NCBI GenBank assembly: GCA_037157565.1
Contig: JAZHRO010000050.1
Span: 45,022,001-45,086,000, forward strand
Length of the DNA: 64,000 bases
From: Thalassia testudinum
Taxonomy: Eukaryota; Streptophyta; Magnoliopsida; Alismatales; Hydrocharitaceae
Direction: 5' to 3'
The notes beneath the pieces were generated by a model, which saw only the letters and a list, made by a program, of their open reading frames with translations, was not told the origin of the DNA and searched no databases. Position numbers and translations under genes: made by a program. Within the stretch, counting starts at the first letter, position 1. Each line of letters opens with the position of its first letter. Positions 13,042 to 23,887 of this stretch are shown here, in pieces.

Positions 13042-14636
13042 TGTTCACCGCAAAACGAGTGAAAATATTTCTATATCGCTGTAGTTGCAAATCAAGTCGA
13101 AACAAATAAATTTATGAATATTTTGGTAACTACCGAGTCGTTCGCAGGGAGGTAAAACACAATTTTCAAAGGTGTTCATGCTAACTAATCTATCCTAATG
13201 CAAACATAGAAACAGGGACCAGATATTCAAAAAATTAGATTTTTATTGCTAATGGTGAATAACACTCAAATTAGGAATTAAAACAAATATGCTAAAGAGT
13301 AGAGAGAGAAAAAAGTAGATGAAGGGTGGCACTGCATGAGGGATGCTTGTGTGAAGTGCGGTAGCACTTCAAATCCAAAGCGCCGGGAAAAAGACCAGAG
13401 AGATGCTGTAGAGAGAGAGAGACTATAGATGTGTCTGGTGAGAGTTGCTTCTCAATTGAGGGTCATGGGGCTCCTTTTATAGATAAGCTGAAGGGCAAAG
13501 TAAGTATTTTGGCCCCCAAAACCATCCAACTCCTTAGGTGAGATCAGAAATCGTGCCTCAAAATAACCTTGCACGCACCTTCAATGCACGCACCGCACCA
13601 GATGGCGCCACATGTCATGTGCTCCACCGATGGATCCACCACCTAGCACCCTTCACATGCATGCGCGCGAGCTTTCATTTTTGATAGTCCGATCTCACGA
13701 TTGGATGGCTTAAACTCATTGCAGCATCGCCTCTCGAGTGCGCTTGTGTTGGGGTATTTGGTTGCGCGTCCAACCGCGCATGTATCCACAACACTGCATC
13801 CGCTAATCCTCGTCACGCCACATGACCACATCCTCGTTGTTTGATCTGATCCAACGGCCCAATCGCACCCATGCTCCACCACCTCTCCAATTTCAGCGCC
13901 CAGCACGATTCGATCACGTGCCTTGTGCTTGCATGTGAGCGCGTTAATTGCCGTGCTGCACCGCCTCTTGTGTCGTGATTTGGTATTCATGCGCAACCAT
14001 TCTCAGCTGTTGGATGAAGATCCAACCGCTGAGATGGACTACTTGATGAAGAGTGCGTCGTGGACGATGTGGCCTCATTGTGGCCTTTGGATGACAATCC
14101 AACAGCCCATGTTTTTTCCTTCAGTGGTTGGGGCATGGTGGTGGGCTTTTGGGATGGTGCTAGGATGGTGCCACGTGGCACTATCCTAACCATCCATCTT
14201 CCCACCTTGTAGTAGGTGCTACAGGACTCCAATTGAGTTGATCTTTGTGCCGTTGGACTGCAATCATTGATTCAGATCCATCTGTGCGGTCTAATTTGAC
14301 ATCTGAGGTTTGGATTTGTGCTATCTTGTCCCTTGGCCTCTGATCTTCTACTGGATGAATGTGATGCTACGGAAGTCTAATCAAGATGATTCTAGAAGCA
14401 TTGGACTCCTATCATCATCCTGATCAGATCTGTACAATCTTATCTATCATCTATAGCCTCGAATTATCTGCAATTAATGTAGTCTTTCTCTTAGAGCATA
14501 AAATAACATTATTATCTATAAAGCTAACAAATTAACTATGATGCAAATTATGATGCTTATGCATGTATTGTTTCTAAGTTATGCTAAAATCTAACTTAAT
14601 TCAGGTAGATTAGGTCTTCTGATTGCTATGCAATCA
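13042..14636 (-). repeat. R1 5' LTR (1595 bp)
   Basis: On the minus strand it starts TGATTGCATAGCAATCA (7-bp inverted repeat with a 3-base loop) and ends GGTGAACA, giving TG...CA ends. A minus-strand TATAAAAG box lies at about 13473-13481. Its last 128 bases on the plus strand repeat bases 1-128. Confidence 0.8.
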
Positions 14637-15840
14637 TTGTTAGATCCAGTGGTTGATACATCCATGGAGATGAGTCGATATTTTAAAGTCGTTTGCTCTA
14701 AGACTTTAAACTGTGAAATGTTAGACTATTGGAATGATCGAATTGTCATCACATTCTGCAAAATAGAACAAATTTTCCCCTCGACTTTCCTTGACGTGAT
14801 GGTCCATCTAACGTTACATCTTGCAAATGAAGCAAGAGTTGGTGGTCAGTACAGTATAGATGGATATATCCAGTTGAGCAGTTTCTGAAGAAGCTCAAAG
14901 ATTACATCTTAAATAAAGTGATGCCAGAGGACTCAATTGTTGAGGGTTATCTTCTAGAAGAATGCATAAATTTCTGTGCTATGCACATGGATAATATTGG
15001 CAACAGATTAAATTGACTGGAGAGGAATTTCGACGGGGGATACAACAAAAGTAATGGTGGATCTCTATAAATTTTTGATACGAGGGGAAGGTTGATCCTC
15101 CACACAGAATACAAAATGATCGATTTCAAGGATTGATAGTTAGCTTACTTGTATATGTTGAAACAAATTCCCGATGTCGATTCATTTTTCAATGAATTTA
15201 AATATTTTGCACCCTATTCTGTTCAAGAGCTGTAGTTCCTTGATTGATTTAAGTAGCGTGTATATCATATGAAAGAAAATAATGACCCCATTGGTCGAAT
15301 GACTTTAATTTAATATGTAAAACTTTGTTGAGTTATGGATATTATCATTCCGGGTACATAATTAGTGGATTCAAATTCAAAATAAAGTCAATCGATGATG
15401 GAAAGGCATCGCAACAAAGTGGACCTTTTATGGGTTGTAATATTAGAACGGGTTGTGATGGTTATTACAGCAAAATCACAGAGATTATTAAGATGAGTTT
15501 CACATATGACCATAGGTTGGTTTTATTTAAGTGTGATTGGTTTGATATTTTCAAGAAAGGGATTGGCTTTAAAAAAGATAACAAACATGGTTTTATCAGT
15601 TTAAATAAGAATCATCGAATTCTTCAAACAGCTAAATCATTCATACTAGCTTGTCAAGTATCACAAGTTTTCTACATGCCTGATAATACTAGGAATGGGT
15701 GCATTATCCTTGTTAAGGCCGTGCCTTGTGATTTCTTTGATGAAAAGAAGGATAGTGAACTTTCTTTTTTAGCTGAAGCATATCAAGAATTTCCAGAAGA
15801 ATCAGAAATAGGTTGTGGTGTAATAGATACAGATGTTTAA
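14637..15840 (+). pseudogene. CACTA (En/Spm) TNP2-type transposase remnant: DUF4218 and DUF4216 regions
   Basis: The first open stretch (14628-14888) reads DRIVITFCKIEQIFPSTFLD then VMVHLTLHLANEA, the DUF4218 signature found downstream of the catalytic part of TNP2 transposases; homology continues in broken frames to about 15060 (EECMNF...AMHMDNI). The frame 15325-15840 (171 codons) is the DUF4216 domain: GYYHSGYIISGFKF, then HRLVLFKCDWFD, then FILACQVSQVFYMPDN. The catalytic N-terminal part is absent, cut off by the R1 insertion at 14636/14637. Several stops and shifts lie between the two domains, so the gene is dead. Assignment rests on family motifs known to me. Confidence 0.8.
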
Positions 15841-15969
15841 GGTATTATCACTTTTATCTTGTAATGAAGTTATAATCTTTTAGTTATTTTTTAAAAAATT
15901 TATTGTTACAATTTTTCTCATTTATCATATAAATTTGGTAATATGTTTAATTAATTTTTTTTATTAATG

Positions 15970-16905
15970 TGCAGATGAGGCTACGAAGGAAGCACATTGA
16001 CAGGGGGAGACCTCCACCTACACATGAGGTTAGGGAGAAGTCACACTCCCCTCCTGATGCCAGCCCTCCACCTGTGTCTACAGTCCCCTCCTAGTATATC
16101 CAAACTCCTCCTATCCAATACATAGCTCCACATCTATCCCAACTTCATGGTAGGGGTAAGGCACCGATCTTTAGTTCCCCACCACCTCACCCTCAGCCAT
16201 ATTATGTTGAGCTACCAGAGGAGCCTGATTAGGCAGAGGAGTCATTCCGAGGGGGGGGGGGTGAGCATGAGGCTGAGAAGGTAGAGTAGCCCTTCCAGGA
16301 GCTAGATACTGATGTTGGCACTATTCAGGAGCTTGCTACTCAGGCAGGCACCAACGGTGGTAAAACTTAGTATTTATAAGTTTTTTTTATTTCCTTTCGT
16401 ATTTTATCTATTAATAATTGTTCTTTAATGTGCCTAGCTAAGAAGAACACACGAGGTCTGACATGAAATGCGAACCTCGATAGGCTACTTGAGGGCACTA
16501 GGATTGTGGTGTCTATCTCTGTAGTTGGGGAAGCAAAAAACTACCCTAGGTTTACCAACCAGTTAGCCACGATTGTTAAGGCTACCATGCCACTTTCCTA
16601 CTTTGATTGGAGGAGGGTATCAAAGGAGTTGAAGTCCTTCATTATTTGGGAGTTGCAGGTAACTGATAAACGTCAGTTTATCATCATTCTTATGCATTAA
16701 AACAAACCTAACTCTTAGGATTTTGCTCCGCAAACTGGTTTTTGGATTGCATTTAGACATAAATTAGGATAGGCATGTATTTTGCTTTTTATTGTCTTTT
16801 TGATATGCTTTTGTGACTGTTAGGGATAGACAAAGAGTCAGATCCCCAAAACCTTAGCACTCGAGAAGGCAATTGGTGAAGGGGAAGCTCAAACCAGCTG
16901 GGACT
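15970..16905 (+). pseudogene. CACTA second-gene remnant (Transposase_24 / Ptta-En-Spm type)
   Basis: Following a likely 3' splice site (TGCAG at 15971-15975) come proline-rich, acidic-tailed frames (RRKHIDRGRPPPTHEVREKS and on) with several stops. The 64-codon frame 16506-16700 reads VVSISVVGEAKNYPRFTNQL then PLSYFDWRRVSKELKSFIIW, the conserved core of the plant En/Spm Transposase_24 family, ending at a CAG|GTAACT splice donor near 16658. A next exon may begin at about 16826. Element B or D cuts the rest away. The pairing with the TNP2 remnant is the normal CACTA order of two genes. Confidence 0.65.
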
Positions 16906-18595
16906 TGATGAGTCCAATTTATTGGACTAATTGTTAGCCTAAGTTGGTTAGTTACTACATTTTGGAGTATATTAATATTTGTATTTGATTATAAAATAAA
17001 TGCATGCATTATAATTTATATTTGTAAAGTTTATCTGATATTATAAATAATTATATGCATTGCAAGAATTAAGCACAACCAAATCTCATTTTTAAGACGT
17101 CCGGAGCTTACTCTGGACGTCTGATAATGTTGATAATATGCACCATAACTTAGCCATACCTACCTCCATGTGCGCAACCACCTCGCCGGCCTCAACACAT
17201 TGTTTGCCCACCATCTCGCTATTACCGTTAAGCTATTGGAGAATGCCGAGTCCTCCAGAAATGCAACATATCAGAGGAGAGTCAATGGTAGAAGGTTTAT
17301 AAAAGAACTCACCACATGCAGGTGGAGAGATCATCTTCCTTCCCCCTACGGGAATATCCTCCATCTTCTTCACCGTGGAAGAAAAAAGCTTCCACCGTGC
17401 AACATGTGCACACTGTGGCCATCAAAAGAGAGCTTCAACATTGCGGCCACCTCTTCATCCTCCTAGGTGGCAGCGAGCATGGTGACAGCCGCTCGCCACT
17501 ACTTTCACCGTGCCAATCCATCGCCAGCCTCTCACCCCCCTCACCTCACGCTTACGCCCTCACACACCTGCAGCCTCATGCACTGTGCCGCTCCACGCAC
17601 ACCAGTGAAGCCGCAATATCTTCTTTGCACAGCGTCACCACCGCACTTGCACAACACTTCCCACGTGCCCTTGTGCCAGCGTGCCCAGCCACCGACGCGT
17701 CAACAGCCCTTCGTCTTCTTCTTCTCCACAAATAGAGAGGAGGAACACAGACATTCACGCCGACTCCTCCACATGCAGCCGCACATCTGGCCTCCGTTTG
17801 ACGTGTTGTTGACTCCACCACACTCGCCTCGACCCCAGGACCTCAACCACACCAACTGCCCACTCAATGGCCGGTCGTCGAACCTCACCGCCGACGGCAC
17901 CCAAAGCTTCGACTGGCCACCACCGACCACCTCCATTAACGCCATGACCACCTACGCGAAGCCCGCATTCCGGTTGATCTCCTCCGAGCACCACGTGTTC
18001 AACAGTGCCCTCTCCTTCGCATGAGCACGAGGGGAAGTAATCCCCTATTTTGCTACAGTGAAGGTTGCAATTAGTAATTACGAATAATTTCATTGTAGAG
18101 AATACTATTCATTTATTTATCTCCTTATTATAATAATACAGAATTGCATAAATATCCCTCAAGTTTAATTGAATGACGAATAGTTCATTTATCTCTTAAC
18201 TAAGCAAGTATGGGATATTGATTATAGGGAATGGGTTCGATTTTGATTTATATTGACGATATTTGTCAGTACTACAATTACAATTCACATATGCCGTAGT
18301 GGTGATTTTACATAAAACCTCCCTATATTTTTAAGTAATTACATAAATGCTAAACTTTTGTTGAAAATGAAGTGCAATAACTACTATGCATACCCACTGA
18401 GATACCCAAATAGATGAAGCACAACACACTAGTTTAAATAGGCTAATTCTTCCCTGTGGAGATGAACTAACTATTTTCGTGGTTAGATTTTGAGAATTAA
18501 AATGTTTTGAAAAGTGATTTTCTACCACGCGATTACATACAATGACACGTCATTTCATGCTAAAGTTTTTATCAAAAATGAAGATCACTCTTTCA
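16906..18595 (+). repeat. B 5' LTR (1690 bp)
   Basis: Starts TGATGAGTCCAATTTATTGG: GTCCAAT and ATTGGAC form an inverted repeat. A second inverted repeat AGACGTCC/GGACGTCT lies at 17094-17121. TATAAAA at 17298-17304 marks the promoter. Frames at 17170-18024 are LTR sequence. The 3' copy lacks about 80 bases near 17940-18020. Confidence 0.88.
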
Positions 18596-18597
18596 AA

Positions 18598-18620
18598 TGG
18601 CATTGTTGCCGGGGAGGCAA
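18598..18620 (+). promoter_or_regulatory. B primer-binding site
   Basis: TGGCATTGTTGCCGGGG then AGGCAA, two bases after the LTR. It differs from the perfect tRNA-Asp complement of element A at a few positions. TTGCC (18606-18610) pairs with GGCAA (18616-18620) around the loop GGGGA. Confidence 0.8.
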
Positions 18621-19847
18621 TAGACCCAATAGATTCACTTTATTATTTCTAAGTATTCTGAGTTGCGCAATTATCTGATCACCCTTTATCTTTTTGTGCA
18701 AGGAATCTGACGGGGCGACAGGTGCAGCAGGGTAGCGACATCAACCTTGAGCTAAGCCCACACGAGGAGAAGACGCAGGAGACCTGGATCCCGCTTTCAC
18801 AGGGGATTCTCCTTCATCACAAATTTTATTTCTGTCTTTAGCCCTTGTAGTAATCAGGGCTGAATTTTTGGGGGTCTGTCCCCACATTCTTTAGCTACTA
18901 GAGTTTACATTTTTTTGCGTGCGTGATTCCATTTTCTCCTTCTTGCCTTCAAAACAAACAAAAGAAAATATCGAGCTGCCTGTTTAGGAGTTGCATGCCT
19001 TCAGGTGTGTGCATTTAGGGGTGATTGAGCAGCACATTAGATCTCATTGTTGCATTGCAAGCATATTGGCACGAAGATTGCTGGAGATAGGTACACCTTT
19101 CTAACTTTTGCATCCAACTCCTATTCACGCATTTGCATTCAGATTAAAATTCAAGACCACCAAGTTGATTGAATTTACTAATTCAGTGGTCGCCTAACTA
19201 AAAGTGGGACTGATAATCAAATTCAACCTTAAAATCAATTCACATTTGATCTGATTCAAAGGGACTTGTCTGCGTTTCAAAAAAAAAGAAAAGATTTGCA
19301 GTGTGATGTACACTTCTGACACTGAGCATGCACATTAGCCACCGCACTAAGGCTCGATCCCTTAAGGCTATAGGCACTAATCGCTTTATCGGTGCAGACC
19401 CTCCTATCGTGCTTTGTGGTGGTGGTACTATCTTTTGACCAAGTGTTTTGATACTTCACGGAGGACACCCCTTAAAGGAACAAAAGGGTAGTTAAGAGGC
19501 ACCGCATACGCATTGCCTCAAAGGAAGGGTTCACCCTACTTGCATCCCTTTGTTCATCCTTGGAGTAACTTCTCACTTGATCACCTGGGAGTATCATCTA
19601 AGCAAGGTATCGGTCCTAGGACACTCGAAGGTTGAACTAGGTCGCGTAATTGCAGTGAATAACTTGTTTGGCCATCTATATTAACCAATTCTACCTCTGC
19701 AACAAAGAAGGTTAAGATTTCAAGTCATCACCCCTCTTATACCACTTACGTGGGAATGGAGGGATAAGCCTTGACCTTTTGACCTATCTTTGGAGTGGAG
19801 GTTTCACTTACTCAATCAATAAGAACTTGAATTGTGATTGATATTGT
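18621..19847 (+). other. B 5' leader
   Basis: Untranslated leader between primer site and gag. I see no gene; short frames on either strand show no family motif. Confidence 0.6.
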
Positions 19848-20623
19848 ATGCTTGGTAGATGCTCTCTTGAGGGAAATCTAGTGTTTGATCTTGACCTCGA
19901 GAGAACTCTTAGGAGAGCTCACCTAAGAGAAGGCATGGCTGATCAAGGAGCAAATCAACAACAAACCCTGAGGGACTATTTTATTCTAACCAACCAACCT
20001 GCACAAGCACTGAGACGACCGACAAGGGATAATCCATATGAGATCAAGAGCAGTACCATATCTTTGTTGCCCTCCTTTTATGCTACTACTAGGGAGGATC
20101 CCTATCGGCATTTGGAGGAATTCACCGAGGTCTGTTCCACGGTGAAGCTCCAGGGCTTTACTGATGAAGCCCTGATGAGGACTCTATTTCCATTTTCCCT
20201 AAAGGATAAGGCCAAACATTGGTACCATACCCTCGATGCAAGGGTAAATGATTGGGCCACCCTTAAGGGAGAATTTTTGAAAAAGTATTTTCCTATGAGT
20301 AAGACCAACCATTACAAAAGAGAGATTATGGGTTTTACTCAACAGGAAGGGGAGCAATTTCATGAGACATGGGAGCACTTTAATGGCCTTCTTAGGTTAT
20401 GCCCCCACCATCAGGTGCCAAGATAGCAGTCGGTCAAAAGGTTCTATAACTGATTATCTGAAACGCAAAGGCAAACCATCGATGCAGCCTATGCAGGAAC
20501 CATCATGACCAGAACTCAGGATGAAGCCTGGGCATTATTTGAAACATTAAGCGATAACTCCATACATTTGTCCTCTACCTATCAAGAAAGAAAACCATCA
20601 ATCTTGCAAAGGAAGATAGAGGC
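19848..20623 (+). pseudogene. gag: B gag, 5' part (split by element A)
   Basis: Codes for the N-terminal and central parts of an Athila Gag, the structural protein of the virus-like particle. The likely start is the MADQ methionine at about 19935, in line with MAQP of A and MANP of E. The retrotransposon gag domain runs from REDPYRHLEEF through FPFSLKDKAKHWYHTL to EGEQFHETWEHFNGLLRLCPHH. A TAG (20424-20426) replaces the tryptophan expected after the PHHxVP motif, consistent with TGG>TAG, and TGA follows soon after. The coding sequence runs up to the GAGGC duplicated by the insertion of A and resumes at 33784. Confidence 0.85.
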
Positions 20624-22818
20624 TGATGAGAACCTCATCATGAGCCATAACTAGCTCATTTTGACCCAATACAAAGGATAAAAGCTCCTACATAACTCAA
20701 GGAAAGGCTTAACTCAGAGAATTCTGAGTTTAAGGAGAAAACAAGTCATAAGGGGTAAAAATGCAATTTTACCAGTATAATCTGCATACAGGGTAATTCA
20801 GGGTCCAAACATAGGTCAAAGCAACTTAATAAGAATAAAAGTGGGATGAGATGATCTAGCAAGGGCTACAGCAATTCCAAGGAACTAAATGATAATCTGT
20901 AACCCTAAAACAACCCACTTCAATTCACGAGGTTCGAGGCAAAGTAAAAATAGAATAAACCCTCTAAAATTCATAGAAAAAAGTTAAAAAAACCAGAGAC
21001 TTCCTCCCCTGCTCTTCCCGCGCCACGCCGTACCCAGCTGGCGCCTCTCCGGCTCTCTGCTCGCCGCCGCCTCCTTCCCTGAGCATCTTCTTCTCCGGCG
21101 ACAGTCGATACGACTGTCTCCCTACTGCTCCCCCTTCGTCCCTGCAAGTAAGTTAGAACTACTTCCCTTCTTCTCCTCTTTCTTTCCCCGGTTTCAATTT
21201 GTTCAATTAAGCCCTCGACCGACCCTGACCATCGTCACCCCCTTCGACTCCGGCCACCCTCCTGCGAGATGTTCCCATCGCTCCACAGCCTCACACACCT
21301 CGCCGACCCTCACCGAACCTCCGCCTCATCACACTAAGCACCCCCCACCCCTCCACTGCCACTCCACACCTCCGTAACGCTCCCCCGAACAAACCCATTC
21401 CTCCGGTTGCAGTCCAACCTAGGGCTGCCGCCAGACACCACCTTGCGGCCTGCCGCGCAGCTCCTCACCTTCGCCGTGCCACGGCGAAGGTTCCCCAGTG
21501 GTTTGATCAGGCCGAGAGGCCATATTCGTGTCCGACAGGTTTTGAGGTTCGACCGCCATTAACGCACATTGAAGCAGCTTCTCCCGCGCTCCAGGCTTGA
21601 GGACTCCAGGTCTCCAGCTGCTGCGGAGTACGGGGAGTCTTGCGAAGGCAGCCAGCCAGCAACCTACGCAAATCGAAGCCGCAGCTGCAGAAGCCAGGCC
21701 GCGGTCTCCCAGCAGGCGCACGCGAGGAAAGGTCTGCGTTTAGTCCCACATCGGTAAGCCTCACAACCTTTCCACTGTTTAAATTGATTTTGTGCACTAG
21801 CCTTACTGCCTCAGCACACGGGGTGAGGTCCCCTTTCACCCGCCCGGTTACCCGGTCTCGTCCGCGCTCACGCCCCGCGGACCTGACCCGACCCGACTTA
21901 GACTGACCTGCACTCCTCGCCCACCACGCACGCCGGTGGGCCTGGACCCAGACCTGACCCGAACCCGATTACCCGGCAGCTCTGGGAGAGATTTCCCAAG
22001 AGTGGTTTCAGAGAGAGAGAGACGCGGGGGGGAGAGGGTAGAGTAGGTTTTGTTCTCTGACGTAAGCTCTGAAGTGTGCAGGCACAGGTGAAGAAGAAGA
22101 ACCGCGGAAGAAGAAGGAAGCTGAGGGAGACACTGTAGCAACAGGCAGTTTAAGTCGTCTGATTTGGAAATCAGACGACGTCCTGAAGGGAAAAGAAGAA
22201 AGAAGGAGGGGCGACGTCCTGACTGAAAAAGAAAAGAAGAAAGAAGGAGGGAGATCTGAAGAACAACAGAAGAAGGCGAGGCAGAGGAGAACACAAAAGA
22301 ACAAGGGAAGAACTGAAAGAAGAAAAACAAAGAAGAAAGAAGAAGATCTGAAGAAAGACAGAAGAAAAAGGAGGAGCAGGAACAACTGGAAGAAGAAGAA
22401 GAGCATCACCATTGCAGAAGAAAGACATCACCTCTGCAGACAAAGAAGAAGATCTGAGACGAGGAGAAAACAAAGAGAAAAGAAGACAACAAATTCTTTC
22501 CCTCTCTCTTTCTTTATTTTTGTAAAAGAAACATCATTGCAGAAGAAAGACATCACCTCTGCAGACAAAGAAGAAGATCTGAGACGAGGAGAAAACAAAG
22601 AGAAAAGAAGACAACAAATTCTTTCCCTCTCTCTTTCTTTATTTTTGTAAAAGAAACATGTATATCTCTAGAATACAACTTGCTCCCTGAGTTCGACCTC
22701 GGGAACTCTTTTATTTTCCGAGTAAAAAAAATTATATTTGAAATGTTGGCAATAACTGGCTATACTACAACGCTAAAACAATAAAACCCGGTTATCTCTC
22801 GAAGCCACCGTCTCATTA
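20624..22818 (+). repeat. A 5' LTR (2195 bp, promoter deleted)
   Basis: Starts TGATGAGAACCTCATCATG, ends TCTCATTA. Compared with the 3' LTR, the bases equivalent to 31358-32076 are missing and replaced by about 11 filler bases near 20983-20993; the lost block holds the TATAAATA box. Bases 22410-22534 are repeated in tandem at 22535-22659. A long hairpin lies at 22154-22179 and a GAA-rich tract at 22085-22480. Confidence 0.93.
22154..22179 (+). other. LTR hairpin, 12-bp perfect stem
   Basis: GTCGTCTGATTT pairs perfectly with AAATCAGACGAC around GG. The same hairpin is at 33236-33261; related ones are in A' (4118-4143) and A'' (58634-58659). It lies downstream of the TATA box, so it would be present in the RNA. 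Confidence 0.7.
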
Positions 22819-22820
22819 TT

Positions 22821-22837
22821 TGGCGCCGTTGCCGGGG
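22821..22837 (+). promoter_or_regulatory. A primer-binding site, perfect tRNA-Asp complement
   Basis: TGGCGCCGTTGCCGGGG is the exact complement of the 17-base 3' end (with CCA) of plant tRNA-Asp, starting two bases after the LTR. The first DNA strand is primed here. The 3' part also lies in an 8-bp hairpin: GCCGTTGC (22825-22832) with GCAACGGC (22839-22846). Confidence 0.92.
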
Positions 22838-22846
22838 AGCAACGGC

Positions 22847-23887
22847 TATTCTAGAGGTAAACATTCCTGTTTCTTTTTTTAATAATCTCCTCTCTTTTGT
22901 GCAGCTACAGGAACTCAAGAAGACAAGCAACCACACGACAACCACTCCGAAGACAGGTAAATTTTTCCTCTCGCTATTAACCCCTAAACTCTAAAGAGGA
23001 AGAAAAGAAAAGAACAAGCAATATAGGGCTAACCTGTCTTCCATACTTAGTAACCCTAAAGAGTTGCATGTTTTCAACTCATCACTCCTGCACACTATTA
23101 AGGGTATTTAAGGGCTAACACATTCTTGCTTGAGCCCTAATTGCCCAACAAAGAGTTAAATGGACCAAGTAGAACCAACATAAGGTCAAACATTAGGATT
23201 TCAGTAGAGACACACCCCTTAATCAAGAATTGAGGAAATCCAAAAGAGGTGTGCCCAAGCCATTGATTGAAAATAATTAACAAGAAAAATCCTAAACAAT
23301 TGGCTCTCTCTAAACACTTGAACCCTAAAACAAGGCCTAACTTCTCAAGGAAACCACTAGGTGAAGTTAACCCCTGGGGTCAACCAACCTTCAAACTAGG
23401 CCACTTTGTTCACAAAAACACCTAAAGTTCAAGTGAAACCTTAAGCACCCTGATCTTAAAATTAGTAGACTTAAGAGGTCAAGATCCCCATTCTGGTCTA
23501 CCTGGAACCGCAGTGACAAGAGAGGTCGGGTGGGGGAAACCCTGTAACCCGTGGGGACGCTCTACCGTGTAAGGGTCTTCGCGGGACTCTCCCTCTCTGG
23601 CTGCCCAGGTAATTCTCAGGTGGACGATCTTTCTGATCAAGGGGTCCATCTGCCCCGCACCTCTATAGTCACCCAACACATTTTTGGGTGTCTTGATTGG
23701 GTCCAGCACCTTCTAAACTTACCTCTTCCAACAGTGCATGTACGAAAGGAGGTCCCTAAGACCACCCTTAAGACCTCCTTTAGAAATTCGCTCTCGTCAA
23801 GGCCAAGCCTCGACGCCCGTGTTTGTGCAGCAACACCCTCACATTATTCTCTCTTCTGATTCAGAACCAAGTTCTTCTTCCCCCACC
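22847..23887 (+). other. A 5' leader
   Basis: Untranslated leader of about 1 kb. The open frame extends upstream of the chosen gag start to 23738, but those 50 codons match nothing in the other Gags. No other gene is seen. Confidence 0.65.

Larger units (their letters stand above)
1..14636 (-). mobile_element. R1: non-autonomous Athila-like LTR retrotransposon (minus strand, left end outside window)
   Basis: Seen: bases 1-128 repeat the bases ending at 14636 (both end with a TGATTGC-type palindrome on the minus strand), so these are the two LTRs of one minus-strand element. The 5' LTR is 13042-14636, followed leftwards by a degenerate tRNA-Asp primer site, a leader, a stop-ridden gag-like frame, a post-coding region with the family hairpin, and a polypurine tract next to base 128. 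No reverse transcriptase, RNase H or integrase motif is present. Without the nested solo LTRs the internal region is about 5.8 kb. The LTR start resembles element E. The right flank is CACTA transposase sequence; the left target duplication lies outside the window, so it cannot be checked. Confidence 0.8.

Noticed and set aside
16255..16262. Run of G bases in the CACTA exon as a frameshift signal
   Set aside because: A single homopolymer in a dead gene; may also be a sequencing artefact.
17316..18024. Frames of 139-185 codons in GC-rich sequence
   Set aside because: Inside the B 5' LTR and only partly conserved in the 3' copy; not a gene.
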